A stretch of 64,000 nt of DNA, taken from NCBI RefSeq assembly GCF_016906535.1, contig NC_057384.1:682001-746000 (forward strand), read 5' to 3'. A program made the translations under genes and the position numbers. Position 1 is the stretch's first letter. Every line of letters starts with the position of its first letter. The notes under the pieces were generated by a model that was given only the letters and a program-made list of their open reading frames with translations, was not told the origin of the DNA and did not search any database. Of this stretch, positions 11,692-23,630 are shown in pieces. The DNA comes from Rhizoctonia solani (taxonomy: Eukaryota; Basidiomycota; Agaricomycetes; Cantharellales; Ceratobasidiaceae).

Positions 11692-13248
11692 ATGTCTGCC
11701 CCAGCCGATGCCGGAGCCGCTGTTCCACAAGCCCAGAAGGGAACTTGGTAAGCATTGTCGCCCGATACGCGTCACAGGGTATCGTCCAGTACACTGACCA
11801 TATTTGCACCTGCGCCGCGTACAGGACGTCCTTCGTCAAATCGTGAGTGTATATTCTTTTGAGGAACATAGAAACTGCTTATGAATTGTGCAATTACAGT
11901 CTTGCTTCGTTCACAGGCGACCTGTCGTCGCTGACGGCTCCCCCCTTTATCCTTTCCCCTGTATCACTCACCGAATTTCCTGGTATGAGATATTGCATCG
12001 TTAGCCTTTCATAGTACTAACAACATTACTAGCTTACTGGAGTGAGCGACCAGAGCTTTTCTCTGCTATTGCAGATGGCAAAACGGAACTCGATAGGGCT
12101 AAGGCCGTCCTGAAATGGTTCATCGTATGTAATTTATTTGCCCCCTATTTTAACCATGACTTACCACTATCATCCCTAGTCAACCCTGAAAAGCCAATAC
12201 ACGTCGCGAAATGAGACAATGGGTTCAGAGAAAAAGCCACTGAATCCCGTTCTCGGCGAGTAAGTTGGCTATATAGAAACACCTTTATTTAAATCATTGT
12301 CACTCATTTGACCGTATTAGGTTGTTCTACGGCCATTGGCCCGATAAAAATGGTCGCGGAAAGCAAACTATTGTCGTAGAACAGGTTTCTCACCACCCTC
12401 CCATCGTACGTATCACTCCTTTCACCTAGTATGCCACCATTTACCATCCAAACCGTTCGCAGACCGCATACTACCTTGCGAATGAGGCAAAGGGCCTCGC
12501 ATTGCAAGGTCATAATGCCCAGAAGACTACGTTTAGTTCCGGAGCCATCATCGTGCGGCAAGTTGGCCACGCGGTTCTTACACTCAAACTGCCCTCTGGA
12601 TCCATTGAGAAATATCTCATTACCCTACCCAAGCTTCGGATCGACGGAATTTGGTACGGTAGCCCGTATATTGAGTTGACCGATACGTCCTACATCGCGT
12701 CCAGCACCGGCTATGTCTCTACCATCAAGTATGAAGGAAAAGGCTACTTCTCCGGGAAGGCACATAGCTTCAAGGCAACCTTGGCAGCACCCGATAGCAG
12801 TACTATTGAAACATACGAAGGACAATGGGATTCCCAGTCGCACGCCAAATCGAACAAGAATATCGCATTCACTGACGTCTCTGGACCTAAAGAAGAAGTT
12901 AGCGTCGGGCCTCTCGAGGAGATGAACGAGTGGGAAACACGAAAGCTATGGAAAGCTGTTGCTAAAGGTATTCGGGAAGGAGATTTTGCAGCTGCGAGCG
13001 AGGATAAGTCTCGCATCGAAAATGAGCAACGTCAGAGGCGAAAAGATGAAGCTGCAGCTGGTACACCGTGGCAACTCAAGCATTTTGTACATGTCGAGAA
13101 TGATGAAGATTGTAAGTCTGGAATACTTGTGGCCTTTTGTCACAATGGTTAACACTCGTTATCAGACGAGAAGCTCGGTAAAGCGTTTAATGCCAACCCA
13201 CCAACAGAAGATGTATATGTTTACCAGCACAATGGTCCTGCGCTGTAA
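11692..13248 (+). CDS. Oxysterol-binding protein, Osh4/Kes1 type
   Basis: A lipid-transfer protein exchanging sterol and PI4P between membranes. The short form consists of the OSBP-related domain alone (about 390 residues), with no PH or ankyrin part, which is the Kes1/Osh4 arrangement. The N-terminus is MSAPADAGAAVPQAQKGTW, followed by a very small exon and then TSFVKSLASFTGDLSSLTAP and a lid-like segment PPFILSPVSLTEFPAYW. The hallmark signature EQVSHHPPI is at 12377-12408, directly before an intron. Also seen are LNPVLGELFYG and the C-terminal charged helix with WETRKLWKAVAKGI (from ~12930), ending YVYQHNGPAL. About seven exons. All introns are short and GT..AG. Confidence 0.92.
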
Positions 13249-13536
13249 TCCTGGGATTTTACTCGATTATGATCTGTAGCGTGAATTAGATGTTTGTCCA
13301 TAAGTCATAATAATGATATAGTAATACTACTATCCGTATATTTGGCGTGCTCAACCCTGCTTCGATCAGAGATTCCATTTGAGAGGCACACATACAAATA
13401 AATGTAAACATAACTTGGCCCCTCTGCTTTGAATACATCAAGGTTCTATAAGATCCCTCCTACAAAGGTTTTGAACACAGCAGCTCAAACGTATGGTGAG
13501 TGCTCATAGTATATTATTGTTATACGAACATATTGA

Positions 13537-15580
13537 ATGGTACCACTATCTCAGAAAGTCGATAATAATGAGCCTCAACAGATAGGCGTTCCCGAGGACT
13601 GGGAAAGCGACACCAGTTCCCGAAAACAAGATCCATCTTCAGAAAGCGGTAACTTACTTCCGCCTTCCAAACGAGCTAGGAAAGAAAAATATGCCAACTA
13701 TGTGCCCGAGGAGGAGACCATCCGGAACGATTATTCACAACGCTACGTAGACGGTGGTGAGTGGCCACAAAATTGGGTGTTGGGTGCCAAGCTGGAACAG
13801 AGATTCGAAGAGTGAGTGTCAGAGTATGTTTTCGCTACATCTGACAATAATGTAACGATAGGTACCCAAAGCAAAGACGTTTACTCGAGCTCAAACGTGC
13901 CGCTGTGGCAAATGCTGCCCACTCTCCCATGCATCTATCATCTTCAGACTTGACCACGCTTGTCGAATCGCAATGCAAATTTGACGTGATTTTACTCGAC
14001 CCACCAGTAAGCGAAACGACCGACTCTAGCAAGGATTTTACGTGGAATGACGTGCAAGCCATGCCTATCCCTGCGCTAGCCGCCGAACCTAGTTTTGTTT
14101 TCATGTGGGTTGGAAGTGGGGCCGGGGACGGGCTCGAACGCGGCCGCGAGGTCTTGGCGCGCTGGGGATTTAGAAGATGCGAGGACGTTGTATGGGTCAA
14201 GACGAACAAGAGCGATGTTCGCGGGCCTGGTGTAAGCACTTTCCTTACTCCGTCAATTGGAGTGTTGAGTTGAGATTGATTATTTCTTTCCTATTTCCAG
14301 GGAGACGCGCCGACCACCTCGTTGCTCACTCGGACAAAGCAACACTGCTAATGGGAATAAAGGGCACGGTCCGCAGGTCGACGGACAGCTGGTTTGTGCA
14401 CTGCAATATTGGTGTGTTTGATTAGGTTTTAAGGCCCCGTCTTTGCACACTCATCAATTTGAACAGACACCGATGTGATTGTATGGGACGGTGATCCAAC
14501 GGGTAAATGGTTTCTTTGATACTTGCCTGATGCACCTGGGTGCTAACAGGACGTTGCAATGCCAGACCCGACCCGAAAGCCCCCAGAAATGTACTCGCTG
14601 ATCGAGAACTTTTGTTTGGGCACTCGTCGGCTCGAGATCTTTGGAAAGCTGACCTCACTTCGGCGCGGCTGGGTAACAGTTCTAGCCGCGAACGCAGGCA
14701 CACCGCCAAAGGAACAAGAAGGCACCGATGACAACAACGAGCCTGCGCCTGTTCAGTGGGACAAAGCTACATGGGAGACATCTGTCCATCGCGAAAATGG
14801 GAAATATATTGTGCCAAACTCACAAGGTGCGTCTACCAACTGGAGTTTCGGCATAAACAAATTAAGCTAAACTTACGAATTCTAGAAATCGAAATTCTGA
14901 GACCCAAGTCACCCCAACGAGGCCCTCCAAATAACATGAATAACATGCCCATGTCAAACGCAAAGCCACCATTTTCCGCCGGCCCGTCACCACACCCTCA
15001 AACGCCTATGCCAAATATGCTCGGAAAACCGTTGCATATTGGATTTCAGAGGCCTCCCTCAATGCCCGGTCGGCCGGATGGAGGAATGGGTCAGATGGGC
15101 CCCGGACCGATGGGGATGGGGATGCCGGTGAACATGAATATGAATATGAACATGGGAATGGGGATGGGAATGGGGATGGGGATGGGCGGAGGTCCGGGTA
15201 TGAACATGTTTGGAGGTATGCCGAACATGATGGGCGTCGGCCCTCAAAACGGGATGATTCCAAACCCAGGGATGATGGGCAATAATATGTTCGGAATGGG
15301 TGGGGGCATGCCGGTCGGAATGCCTGGACATGGGATGATGTTCAACCAGAATTTTACGCCCGGTGGATTTGATGGTGGCATGGGCGGAAACATGCCATTT
15401 GATCAAATGGGTGGAGGACCTGGGTGGGATGGCAGTCAGCGCGGGCCATTCCAGGGCGGGAATTCCGACGGTATGATGCAGCAGCAAATGTTTATGAACA
15501 ATATGATGGGCAACCCCCAGCTCCCGCCCAGGTTCAACGGAAATATGGGCAACATGGGCAACATGAACGGAGGATTCTGA
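13537..15580 (+). CDS. MT-A70 family protein, METTL14 type
   Basis: Likely the non-catalytic RNA-binding partner of an m6A RNA methyltransferase (METTL3/IME4). The MT-A70 domain contains FDVILLDPPVSE where catalytic family members have DPPW. METTL14 proteins have a degenerate motif at this point, so I infer that this subunit lacks activity. Other family motifs: SFVFMWVGSGAGDGLERG, GFRRCEDVVWVKTNKS, MGIKGTVRRSTDSWFVHCNI, KPPEMYSLIENFCLGTRRLE, and FGKLTSLRRGWVTV. After the domain comes a ~210-residue tail extremely rich in Met, Gly, Asn and Pro (14930-15577), including alternating Met-Gly and Met-Asn runs at 15105-15190. The start at 13537 is the first ATG in this frame; an alternative is an ATG-only exon at 13493 followed by a GTGAGT intron. 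Six or so exons. Confidence 0.88.
15105..15190 (+). repeat. Met-Gly / Met-Asn coding microsatellite
   Basis: The hexamer-like units GGGATG, GGAATG and AATATGAAC are repeated inside the last exon of the METTL14-type gene and keep the reading frame. Slippage here would lengthen or shorten the tail in units of two residues. Confidence 0.8.
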
Positions 15581-15746
15581 TGTACTTTCGCGAGAAGGAC
15601 TTGAGACTTTTTTGTACATTTCGATCAGCATAAATGGGACTTATATTTGCAAGCGAGACCTAATTATAACTACGAGGCTAAAGAAATAGGATTCAATCCT
15701 AAGTTCCAGTTGACAAGAAAAGATAAAAATGCAGATAACAAGCTGC

Positions 15747-16858
15747 TTAATCATATGCCTCTTCAGCAGCTCGTCGAACAAGCTTTCGGACTTCCTTGCG
15801 ATATCCGGTGATATCGTTACGAACTTGAACCTGATTGTTCGAATTCGCGATGAGATGGGATGAGCAATAAATGGGCTTGTATCAGAATGTGCTTACGGCA
15901 GCGTCTACGTTCGCGGGGCTATCCGTGTTTGGGGTGTCCGAGCTCAACAATGAGATGACACTAACAAGCTATTAAGAATTAATGCGCATTTAACATCGGT
16001 CCCACAGTCTCTGTAATCGTATCGACAAGCAGACACTCACGATCGACTCGACAGAGTGAACTGGCATCCATCGCTCGCCAGCTTGCTCGAACCCATACTG
16101 GTCTTCTCCAGGAGCATGCTACATTTGAAAATCAGGTCAGCTCTAACGCAGTTAATTAGCCTCGTATTTGGTCATTACCAGAATTGAGATGCAGACTTTC
16201 CCATCGGGGTAGACTTGGTGTATCCACATATTAGGTGAGCATGTACATAGTGAATACCGAGTCGTACGTACTATTTGGGTGCCACATCTTGGTTATAAAA
16301 CGCATTTCTGGTGGGTAGAGTGGAAAATTCTACAGAACAGATCGCTTGGTTTACCATTAATCAGGACAACAAATGGGTATTATACCTCGGGGAAGGTCAG
16401 CCTGGCCTTGAAGATTCCACCTTCGCTGCGTTTGCGGTTAACCAAACTTGGCTCCGACGATAGGCGCGCACTATAGAACTCACTACAAGGTATCAGGAGG
16501 TCTAAGAGTACCGATGAGTGGATCCCATTCGTGACGAAAAGATGCCTGAACTCACCCAATAATCATTATTTCCCATTCCATAATGTTACTATCATCGACA
16601 AGACCTACATCTCCAAGGGTTAGATCACGTTCTTGGGCTATCTTTTAGGTATGCTTTCCTGCAGAAAAGCCTTCAACAGGACGTTTTGTGAGTTCTGACG
16701 AAGCGATAATCGAATCAGCTACATGCGCAACGAGAGCCACTGAGAGCACACCTACCCTGCAACTGTCGCTTCAAAAGCAATTGAGGACCTCCAGGACCAC
16801 CACTTGGAGTACCAGGCTTAGACCCAGAGGGTGTGTATGATGGTGTAGGTGTGCTCAT
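15747..16858 (-). CDS. Ubiquitin-conjugating enzyme E2, Ubc7/UBE2G2-like
   Basis: Transfers ubiquitin from E1 to substrates together with RING E3s; Ubc7 serves ER-associated degradation. The N-terminus is MSTPTPSYTPSGSKPGTP, a low-complexity lead, followed by LLLKRQL. The core contains GGIFKARLTFPE, then MWHPN at the end of one exon and IYPDGKVCISIL in the next, which supplies the catalytic Cys. HAPGEDQYGFEQAGERW follows and carries the extra loop typical of the Ubc7/UBE2G group, then MPVHSVESI. The C-terminus is NDITGYRKEVRKLVRRAAEE, then AYD. The stop TAA is at 15747-15749. Around seven exons. It is convergent with the METTL14-type gene, with 166 bp between the stops. Confidence 0.88.
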
Positions 16859-17877
16859 GATATCGTGCTACTGTTCGCTGTTGGCGAGCGCTGCGCGTAT
16901 GTCGTAAGGATCCGGGCTTGGGGCGTCCGCATCACGTGGTTTATTTAAACTGGGTGGGTCCTTATTTGGTATAATTTGTCATAGAGACACTAGATTCAGG
17001 CGTACTTGCAGTAACATTCAACAAAAACGAATATTCATATATTACATCGCCCTCTAAGCCCAACGTTACAAGCGGATATATAACTACAAATAAGCAAAAC
17101 GGTGTATGAACAAAATGTCTCTAAGACAGAACAAAGAACTTGAGGTCGTATGTTAGCAAATATATGCGCTGCCCAAGGCACCTAAGACTTACGTGTGCAC
17201 TGATCTACAGTGTACAAACTATGCGATTACACAGTATCCATGCTTGGAGTTGCCGGTTCCCTTAGGATCACCCTCTCGCTCGATCGGGTCCTCGGCACCG
17301 CCAGAGAGCGATGAGGTTAGGAAAAGAGTGATGTTGAATACAAAATCCATATCGAGTATGTGAAGGAGTGTAGAGTAATGTAGAAGACAAAGTGGTTGAG
17401 TGGAGAAAAGGTAGATGATACACTGAAGTTCTTGAGGAGAGTAGAGCTGGAAACTATCTTGTTGAAGAGGTGCACATGGGCCTCATCTTTATACTCAAAC
17501 TCTACTACGTGCGTTGACGACGACTGCAAGGAGCGAAATCTACAAGGGTGCAGTTGGATTTATCACTACTTGGGCTTCTGTCGTACATGCATGACTGGTG
17601 TGCTTTCTTGAGATGAGCCAGCCACATTTGGGTGTGGCTTTGTTCATATGTCCAAATAAGCCACCATAGATAGACTTCGAGGGTGTGAATGGGAGCCGGA
17701 AGTACATTTCCAAATAGGAATAGTCTGGATCAGTCCCTGCACATCTTTGCCCCTTTGTCCTTAACCTACCTGTCGTACATTCGGGCCGACCTAGTATATC
17801 AATATGTTCTCCTCGGACGACGCTTCACCCCCTCATACCGAATCCCCCCTCTCTGAGCGTCCACCCTTCCGCTCGCC
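16859..17877. other. Intergenic region between the E2 gene and the pheromone receptor
   Basis: About 1.0 kb upstream of both divergent genes. The small open frames here show no family motif. I see no gene. Confidence 0.5.
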
Positions 17878-19297
17878 ATGCGCACAGAGTTGCCTATCGT
17901 CTCATTTATCTGCACCGTGCTGGTGCTCATTCCTCTGCCATGGCACTGGCGAGCGCGCAACACCGCGACGCTCTCAATCATCTTCTGGCTGACCGCCATC
18001 AACTTTACTCGAGGCGTGAATGCGATCGTATGGGGAGGCAATATAATAAACAAAGTTCCAGTTTGGTGCGATATCAGTGAGTAGATCATTCAGGTAGTGT
18101 TGTTTAGCCTATCCTGACTTGGTTTCAGCTGCGAAACTGGTCATTGGTGCCAATGTTGCGCTCCCAGCTTCAACACTATGCATTTGCCGATATCTCGCGC
18201 AGGTCGCATCACCTCGTCATACGATCGCTAACGCCTCAGACAAGCGTCGACGAATGATATTTGAGATTGGCATGTGTGCGGTGCTCCCTGCTGTTGCGAT
18301 GGCTCTTCGTACGTTGCTCTTACTGACATCGTCTGTTGATGCTAATCTGTTCGGGAGCAGATTATGTGGTTCAAGGCCATCGATTTGATATTCTTGAAGA
18401 TTTTGGATGCAATCCCGTACGTGAAATGCTCCCGCTCGACGGTCCAAGCACTAATTCATCGCGATAGACCACCTATGTATCAGTCGCGGCTCTCTTTATC
18501 GTTTATTTGCCGCCGCTCATTCTTGCTCTCGGAACGCTGATTTATGCCGGTATGCACAGTCAACATGCGGTTCCAGCACATTCTAACACCAGCGCTAGGT
18601 ATTGCTCTGCGTTGGTTTGTTCATCGCCGGGCCCAATTCCAGGCCGTCTTACAGTCCAACCAATCGGGCCTTACGACTGGACGCTACCTCCGCTTGATTG
18701 CGCTTTCCATCACTGAGATGTTGTTCGCGACAGCAATGACTCTCTTTATCCTGGTTGTGACTGTCGAAGACAACGGTATTCGACCGTGGGTCTCCTGGGA
18801 CTTTGTTCATGCTGATTGGATGCGCGTCGACCAATACGCCAAAATCCTCGCCCCTCAATACTTCTGGGACCGATACCTTCTTACGTGGTACATCATCCCC
18901 ATCACTTCGGTCATTTTCTTCGCGTTCTTTGGATTCGGGCAAGAAGCCAAAGCGGAATATGTCAAATACTTCAACTGGGTCAAGACCCGTATTTTCCGTA
19001 TCAAGCCCAAGGCGCAGCCCGTCCTGCCTGTTTCGTAAGTGTCTAGATCATAATTCTGACATGCATGTCAAATTGATTCCGGGTCCCTTCTTTTTCAGGG
19101 CGCGTGGCGGTATTAATACTATTAGCTCTACCATGAGCACCCCTGCCGTTATCAAGCTGCAGACCGAGACCACGGTATCCCGGACATCGGAGAAATGGGA
19201 CGATGCTCCTCCATCTTCCCTGCATACCAGTTCACGAGCTCCCTCTCCATCTGCCAACAACGACAAAGACACCTTAGACGTTGAGTCTCGCTCATAA
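17878..19297 (+). CDS. STE3: Ste3-like pheromone receptor (GPCR)
   Basis: A seven-transmembrane receptor for lipopeptide mating pheromone, acting at the plasma membrane through a heterotrimeric G protein. The first helix is IVSFICTVLVLIPLPWHWRA, the conserved opening of basidiomycete Ste3 proteins. It is followed by INFTRGVNAIVWGGN, then VPVWCDIS joined across an intron to TKLVIGANVALPASTLCICR and RYLAQVA. Later segments include FEIGMCAVLPAVAMAL, LEDFGCNPTTYVSVAALFIV, LPPLILALGTLIYAG, LIALSITEMLFATAMTLF and ITSVIFFAFFGFGQEAKAEY. The cytoplasmic tail is Ser/Thr-rich and ends LDVESRS. The start at 17878 matches the family's short N-terminus; an ATG at 17804 is in another frame. No small pheromone-precursor gene with a convincing CaaX end was found next to it. 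Confidence 0.92.
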
Positions 19298-22216
19298 ATC
19301 TTCGATCCTCTTCGTTTTCTTCTTTTCGGGTCTGTAGGTAGCTTTCTTTGTTCACTCGTTGTATATTGTTTCTGCACATGCACCAGTCGTTTTCTTGTAA
19401 CCTCATTATTATTACTTTCTTTATCAGAACACTGTTTGACATAGTTATCAACTCAGTCTTAGTGTTTGTACGGCCCGTATGTATTGGTGTTGTAGGCCGT
19501 GCGCACACTAGAGACCAGAAAATTACAATGCTTATTCATTTGTTAAATTATATGCTTGAGCCCGAACTGAGGTCGATTCTAGCCGTGATCGAACCGCCAA
19601 GATACCAACTTATCACACCATGAAGGTCCCCGGTACAGTACTCTTCCGGATCAATTGACCACGCCACTAGTGCATATTCTGATGTCTTCCTCTAGTATAT
19701 AAGGTTTCTCTGGTAAGTTAATACACGAATCCTAAGAACTTGATGTTGGGTAACTTCGTAATCCAAAGTTGAAATATATTTCGTTATGCGAAGCAGGTGA
19801 ATGTTAAGGAAGAATATCTCCCACGAGGGTGTAATATATGCGCATCAAATCACAATTTTTGCTAATTGGCAGCATGATTTCTGATATGTTATGAGATAAT
19901 CAGAGGGATCAAGTTGAACGAAGTTTTTGTAGATGAATACTGGTACGAGATTATCTTGTTGTGTGGATTCCCACCGTAGTATATATATCCTGTCCAGCAT
20001 ATATTCATAGTGATTTTGTAAATCATTGCTATGAGTGCACATTTACAGTACCTGGCTCTTGTATTTACGTTGACATTGGGTAGATTCGTCTGAATAACAT
20101 AGGGGCTGGTAGTTTCGTGTGACCTCCCTGCCTTATGGTGGGCATGTTGCATGCCAATGAGTTTACTAACAGATCGTAACTCGCTGTTGAAAAATAAACA
20201 TATGACTTTGTATATATGCATGTTCTGTTTTGACCTTTGATCGAGGGATCCGGAAGGAATGCCAATATCGTTTTTGGTGTTAGGCTGATTTGGATCGATC
20301 GAGTAAGGCGAGTGCAATGATCTTCGGTTATGTTTGTCACAGTTTTGTGCCAAACCTCTTGGTTATGAACTACCTATCGTAAACACAGTCGCCGGATGAC
20401 AGCTGGCTCTCGGCGGCGGTTTGTGTCAATCACCGAGATCAGAGGAGCGGATGGTACCACATGAGGAAATACATATTTGGACATTTTACCGTGCCACCCG
20501 CTTACTTGTTGACCTATTCCTTGTACGTGCAGAGAGATGTGGTAATGATGGAGGCATTCCACTCGCTTTCCCATCATATTGGAGATCTCGATGGATAATA
20601 TCTAACTCTGGGTCATGGGAGTACGTTGGAGCGCCAACGGATATGAAGTAGCAGCGAAACACAGCTTTAGTCCCGAAGGCTGAAAAGGCATCATCTGGTT
20701 GCGCAAGCAAAGAGCCATATGTACTAGTAAAATTGAATAGGTGTGTCGAATGTATTAATTGTATCATCGCCAAATCCTGCCGAGGTTTGGTAGACAGAGG
20801 ATTATCCGTTTAAAAAGTCCATACCTATTTCCGGATGCTGGGTTTTTGTATATCTCCTTAGACAAGTGATCTAATGACAACTATAGGTACTCAAAAACTT
20901 GGAACATGCTGGACGATGGTTCACTTTACACTTTAACTGCCTGCCACGCATATATCTACATATGTGCGTCTCATTCTCGAAAATTCCGTATTCGTATTTG
21001 TTTACTCACCTCCCTCTCTTTTTGATATTTTTGAATGGCAAAATCGAAACCAGGCTTTGACGCCTATTTTCGTCCTGCGTCCTTCCGTGTTACCGATAAA
21101 CAAGACCATAACGGCTCGTATTTTCAACCAAATTTTCACATTGCAAAGCTCAATGGCTGTTACTCAACTCGATCAAGCACCGGAGCTATCACAAGAAACT
21201 CTAACATCTCTTTGTCGTGTGCATGCAATTTGTTAAAATATACTTCTAATATGGATTACCAGGAGCTACATGTGAACAAGACAAAATGCTCATAGATAAT
21301 ACAGCAGGCACCGTTATGCGACCGATCCCCAGAATAGTACAACACAAGATAACGGTAAAGGAGATAAGGAGACCGCCTTTCCGGCATGTCCGGGTCGGGC
21401 TCACAAAGAGGGAAGAATCATCTACAAAGACCGATTTCAAGATAACGAATAAATCTTGCGGCTGCCTCTAAACCGTTGGAGATATCAAATGGGATAGAGG
21501 AGTTGAGATCGGGTGAGGTTTCAATAAGCGTTGTTCGACTGTCCTCTGCAAGCAGGTAGTGAGATAGTAAGTGCGGGAGAGTTTGAGCTGGCTCCACGCC
21601 TGGAAGTTTGGGTATGCCGTTGATAAATATAAACTTTGTGTTGTATCCGCCGAACCAGACATGGCCCGCCATAATGTGAACGAGGCGGGGGGATACCAAG
21701 CAGGGGAGGCCAGCTTTGTTGAACACCAGGTGAAGTTTGAGGAATGGTAGGCGAGAGATTTACCCATTCACGCATACACAGTCTCTGAGCGAAGATTTTC
21801 GAACCATATCCTCCTCCATTCATATGCATGCCGTCACAATATGTATGCGAAGGCACGTAGTCGTTCTGGCGCTTAGTCTCCACCCCTATCCTGCCCCCTA
21901 TACAGCGCGTTTTGGCTTGTTCTTTCACTCGGTTGGCTTCACCATCATCGCTGCCATTGAGTTATTTGCATCTCTTGCAGCCTTCTAACATACGCGACCT
22001 CCACATATCCGTATCATACCCATCACTCAATTACATGGCATGGGGTTATACACACATCCTCAATGGGGTTTAAATTTGCACTCGGTACATGGTAGAACAG
22101 AGGAGAATTGTGCCGGGGACTTTTGGGGTGGTGCCACGGTAGGATGGTAGCAAAGCTATAGGAAGCAGAGGTATCTTTATCTTCTGGTAGCTAATTGACT
22201 TAAACAAATCAATATA
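19298..22216. other. Gene-poor region downstream of the receptor
   Basis: Apart from one protein-like open frame at 21418-21767 (-), nothing here supports a gene. Short frames elsewhere lack family motifs or a coherent intron pattern. Confidence 0.45.
21418..21767 (-). CDS. Unrecognised ORF, possible gene fragment
   Basis: An open frame of about 115 codons with protein-like composition, including RLVHIMAGHVWFGGYNTKF and SIPFDISNGLEAAARFIR, ending in TGA. It is bounded upstream by an in-frame stop at ~21770 with no ATG at its head. It is either one exon of a larger gene or a decayed fragment. I cannot place it in a family. Confidence 0.25.
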
Positions 22217-22399
22217 TTAGTGCCTCAAGAAAGTATCGCACAAAGGTGCTTTCATCATTTTACCACCACAATGTTCGAACTATGGCTGCAGGTATTATCA
22301 ATAGTTCTACAGAGTTTACTAATACATGCAGCCCTAGTTCGAACATTGTGGTGGTGAAATGATGAAAGACCCTTGTGCGATACTTTCTTGAGACACTAG
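22217..22399. mobile_element. Foldback MITE, Tc1/mariner-like, with TA target duplication
   Basis: Two arms of about 75 bp are near-perfect reverse complements: 22217-22290 and 22327-22399, with five or so mismatches and one 1-nt indel. They enclose a 36-nt loop. The ends read TTAGTGCCTCAAGAAAGTAT and, reversed, CTAGTGTCTCAAGAAAGTAT, with TA on both sides (22215-22216 and 22400-22401). TA duplication and an AGTGCC..GAAAGTAT start are features of Tc1/mariner ends. There is no coding capacity. Transcribed through, it would form a long hairpin RNA. Confidence 0.85.
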
Positions 22400-22401
22400 T
22401 A

Positions 22402-23630
22402 TATGGGTTTCTTATTATTGCCAACACTGAAAACATGGCTAAACTGGCTGCTCATGTGGAATCCAGCTAGAGTCTTCATAAAAGTGTTGTTTTGTAACTC
22501 CAAACGCCTTTTAAGGTGGAACTAAACCGTAGAAGTCCAAGGTTCAACGGAGTATCCCGTTAAAGGCTGGGAGGTAGGGCGTGGATTCGGGATGGAGGGA
22601 GGCGTAGCGATTATAATAGTTGAATTGGGTCAGCTAGGTAATAACCGATAGCATATTAACACAATATGTCCGGTCATGATCACTGGTGTCTTATAATCGG
22701 CCCGAATCGAACGATTATTCGGACCGCAACTGGTCAAATGCATATATGGAGTCGAGGGAGATCGGTACTTTTCTGAATGCAGTATATGTTATAATTAAAG
22801 GACCATAATACGTGTAGTGAGTATATATTAGAGAGTGGGGAAAGATAACAAAGTCTACGATGACCCCCCCTCTCTTTCCAAAGAGATTGGATTGCCTGGA
22901 CACAGAGAACCGCATCTTATATGCGGGGTGTTAGCAAGATCTGACTACAATTTCTACGATTCCGCATCGCCAGCCCACCCCTACGTGCCGTCCACCTGTG
23001 GATTCTGTGTTGCTGCGTACTGATGTTTGGCAAAAATCGGACGTGATGTGGATTTTCCGGGTTCTTCGAGTTCACCGCGGATTAGCACAATCTTTTTCGG
23101 TAATGGTCTTATTTGTGCTGCAAGAAACGCTACAACGTTTTGATCCCAAGTATTGTCCTATACCTGGAGTGAGTGTACGGGAATTGTTTGCTTTCGTAAA
23201 AGACTTCGAATTCGTCAAAAAGGGGGCCAAAAGACCATACCGAATCCAGGACGTTAGTGCAATTATAACCTAGCCTCAAAGTCTTATAGTTGAACGATTC
23301 ATCCCTATAAATCAGGACCCAAGAGTAAGAATATTTAATAGGACCAAGGAGCGGGGAGTTCGCAATCCACGAGATCAGCTGTAAGATAAAGTGCTTTTTT
23401 GCCTGATAGGTGTGGGGATTAATTCTCATAACGCTGGAGTTTTGCGCCCACAGTCTATCACTACGAACTTGAATATACATATGATCCGAGTGAACTCGGT
23501 CAAAATCCCACCTAGCGTAGTTCATATTTCGCACACTCTTTTGGAAAGAAAATCGTTAAACAGGTTCACCAACTATACACAGATAAGGCGAATTGTACCA
23601 TCAGACAACCCATCAACCACGTCCAGACTG
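22402..23630. other. Intergenic region
   Basis: About 1.2 kb between the hairpin element and the kinase 3' end. Open frames are random-looking, and nothing else is recognised. Confidence 0.45.

Noticed and set aside
21286..21471. 61-codon plus-strand ORF ending Cys-Gly-Cys-Leu, considered as a pheromone precursor near STE3
   Set aside because: The last four residues only loosely resemble CaaX (no aliphatic pair), and the rest lacks the usual precursor pattern.
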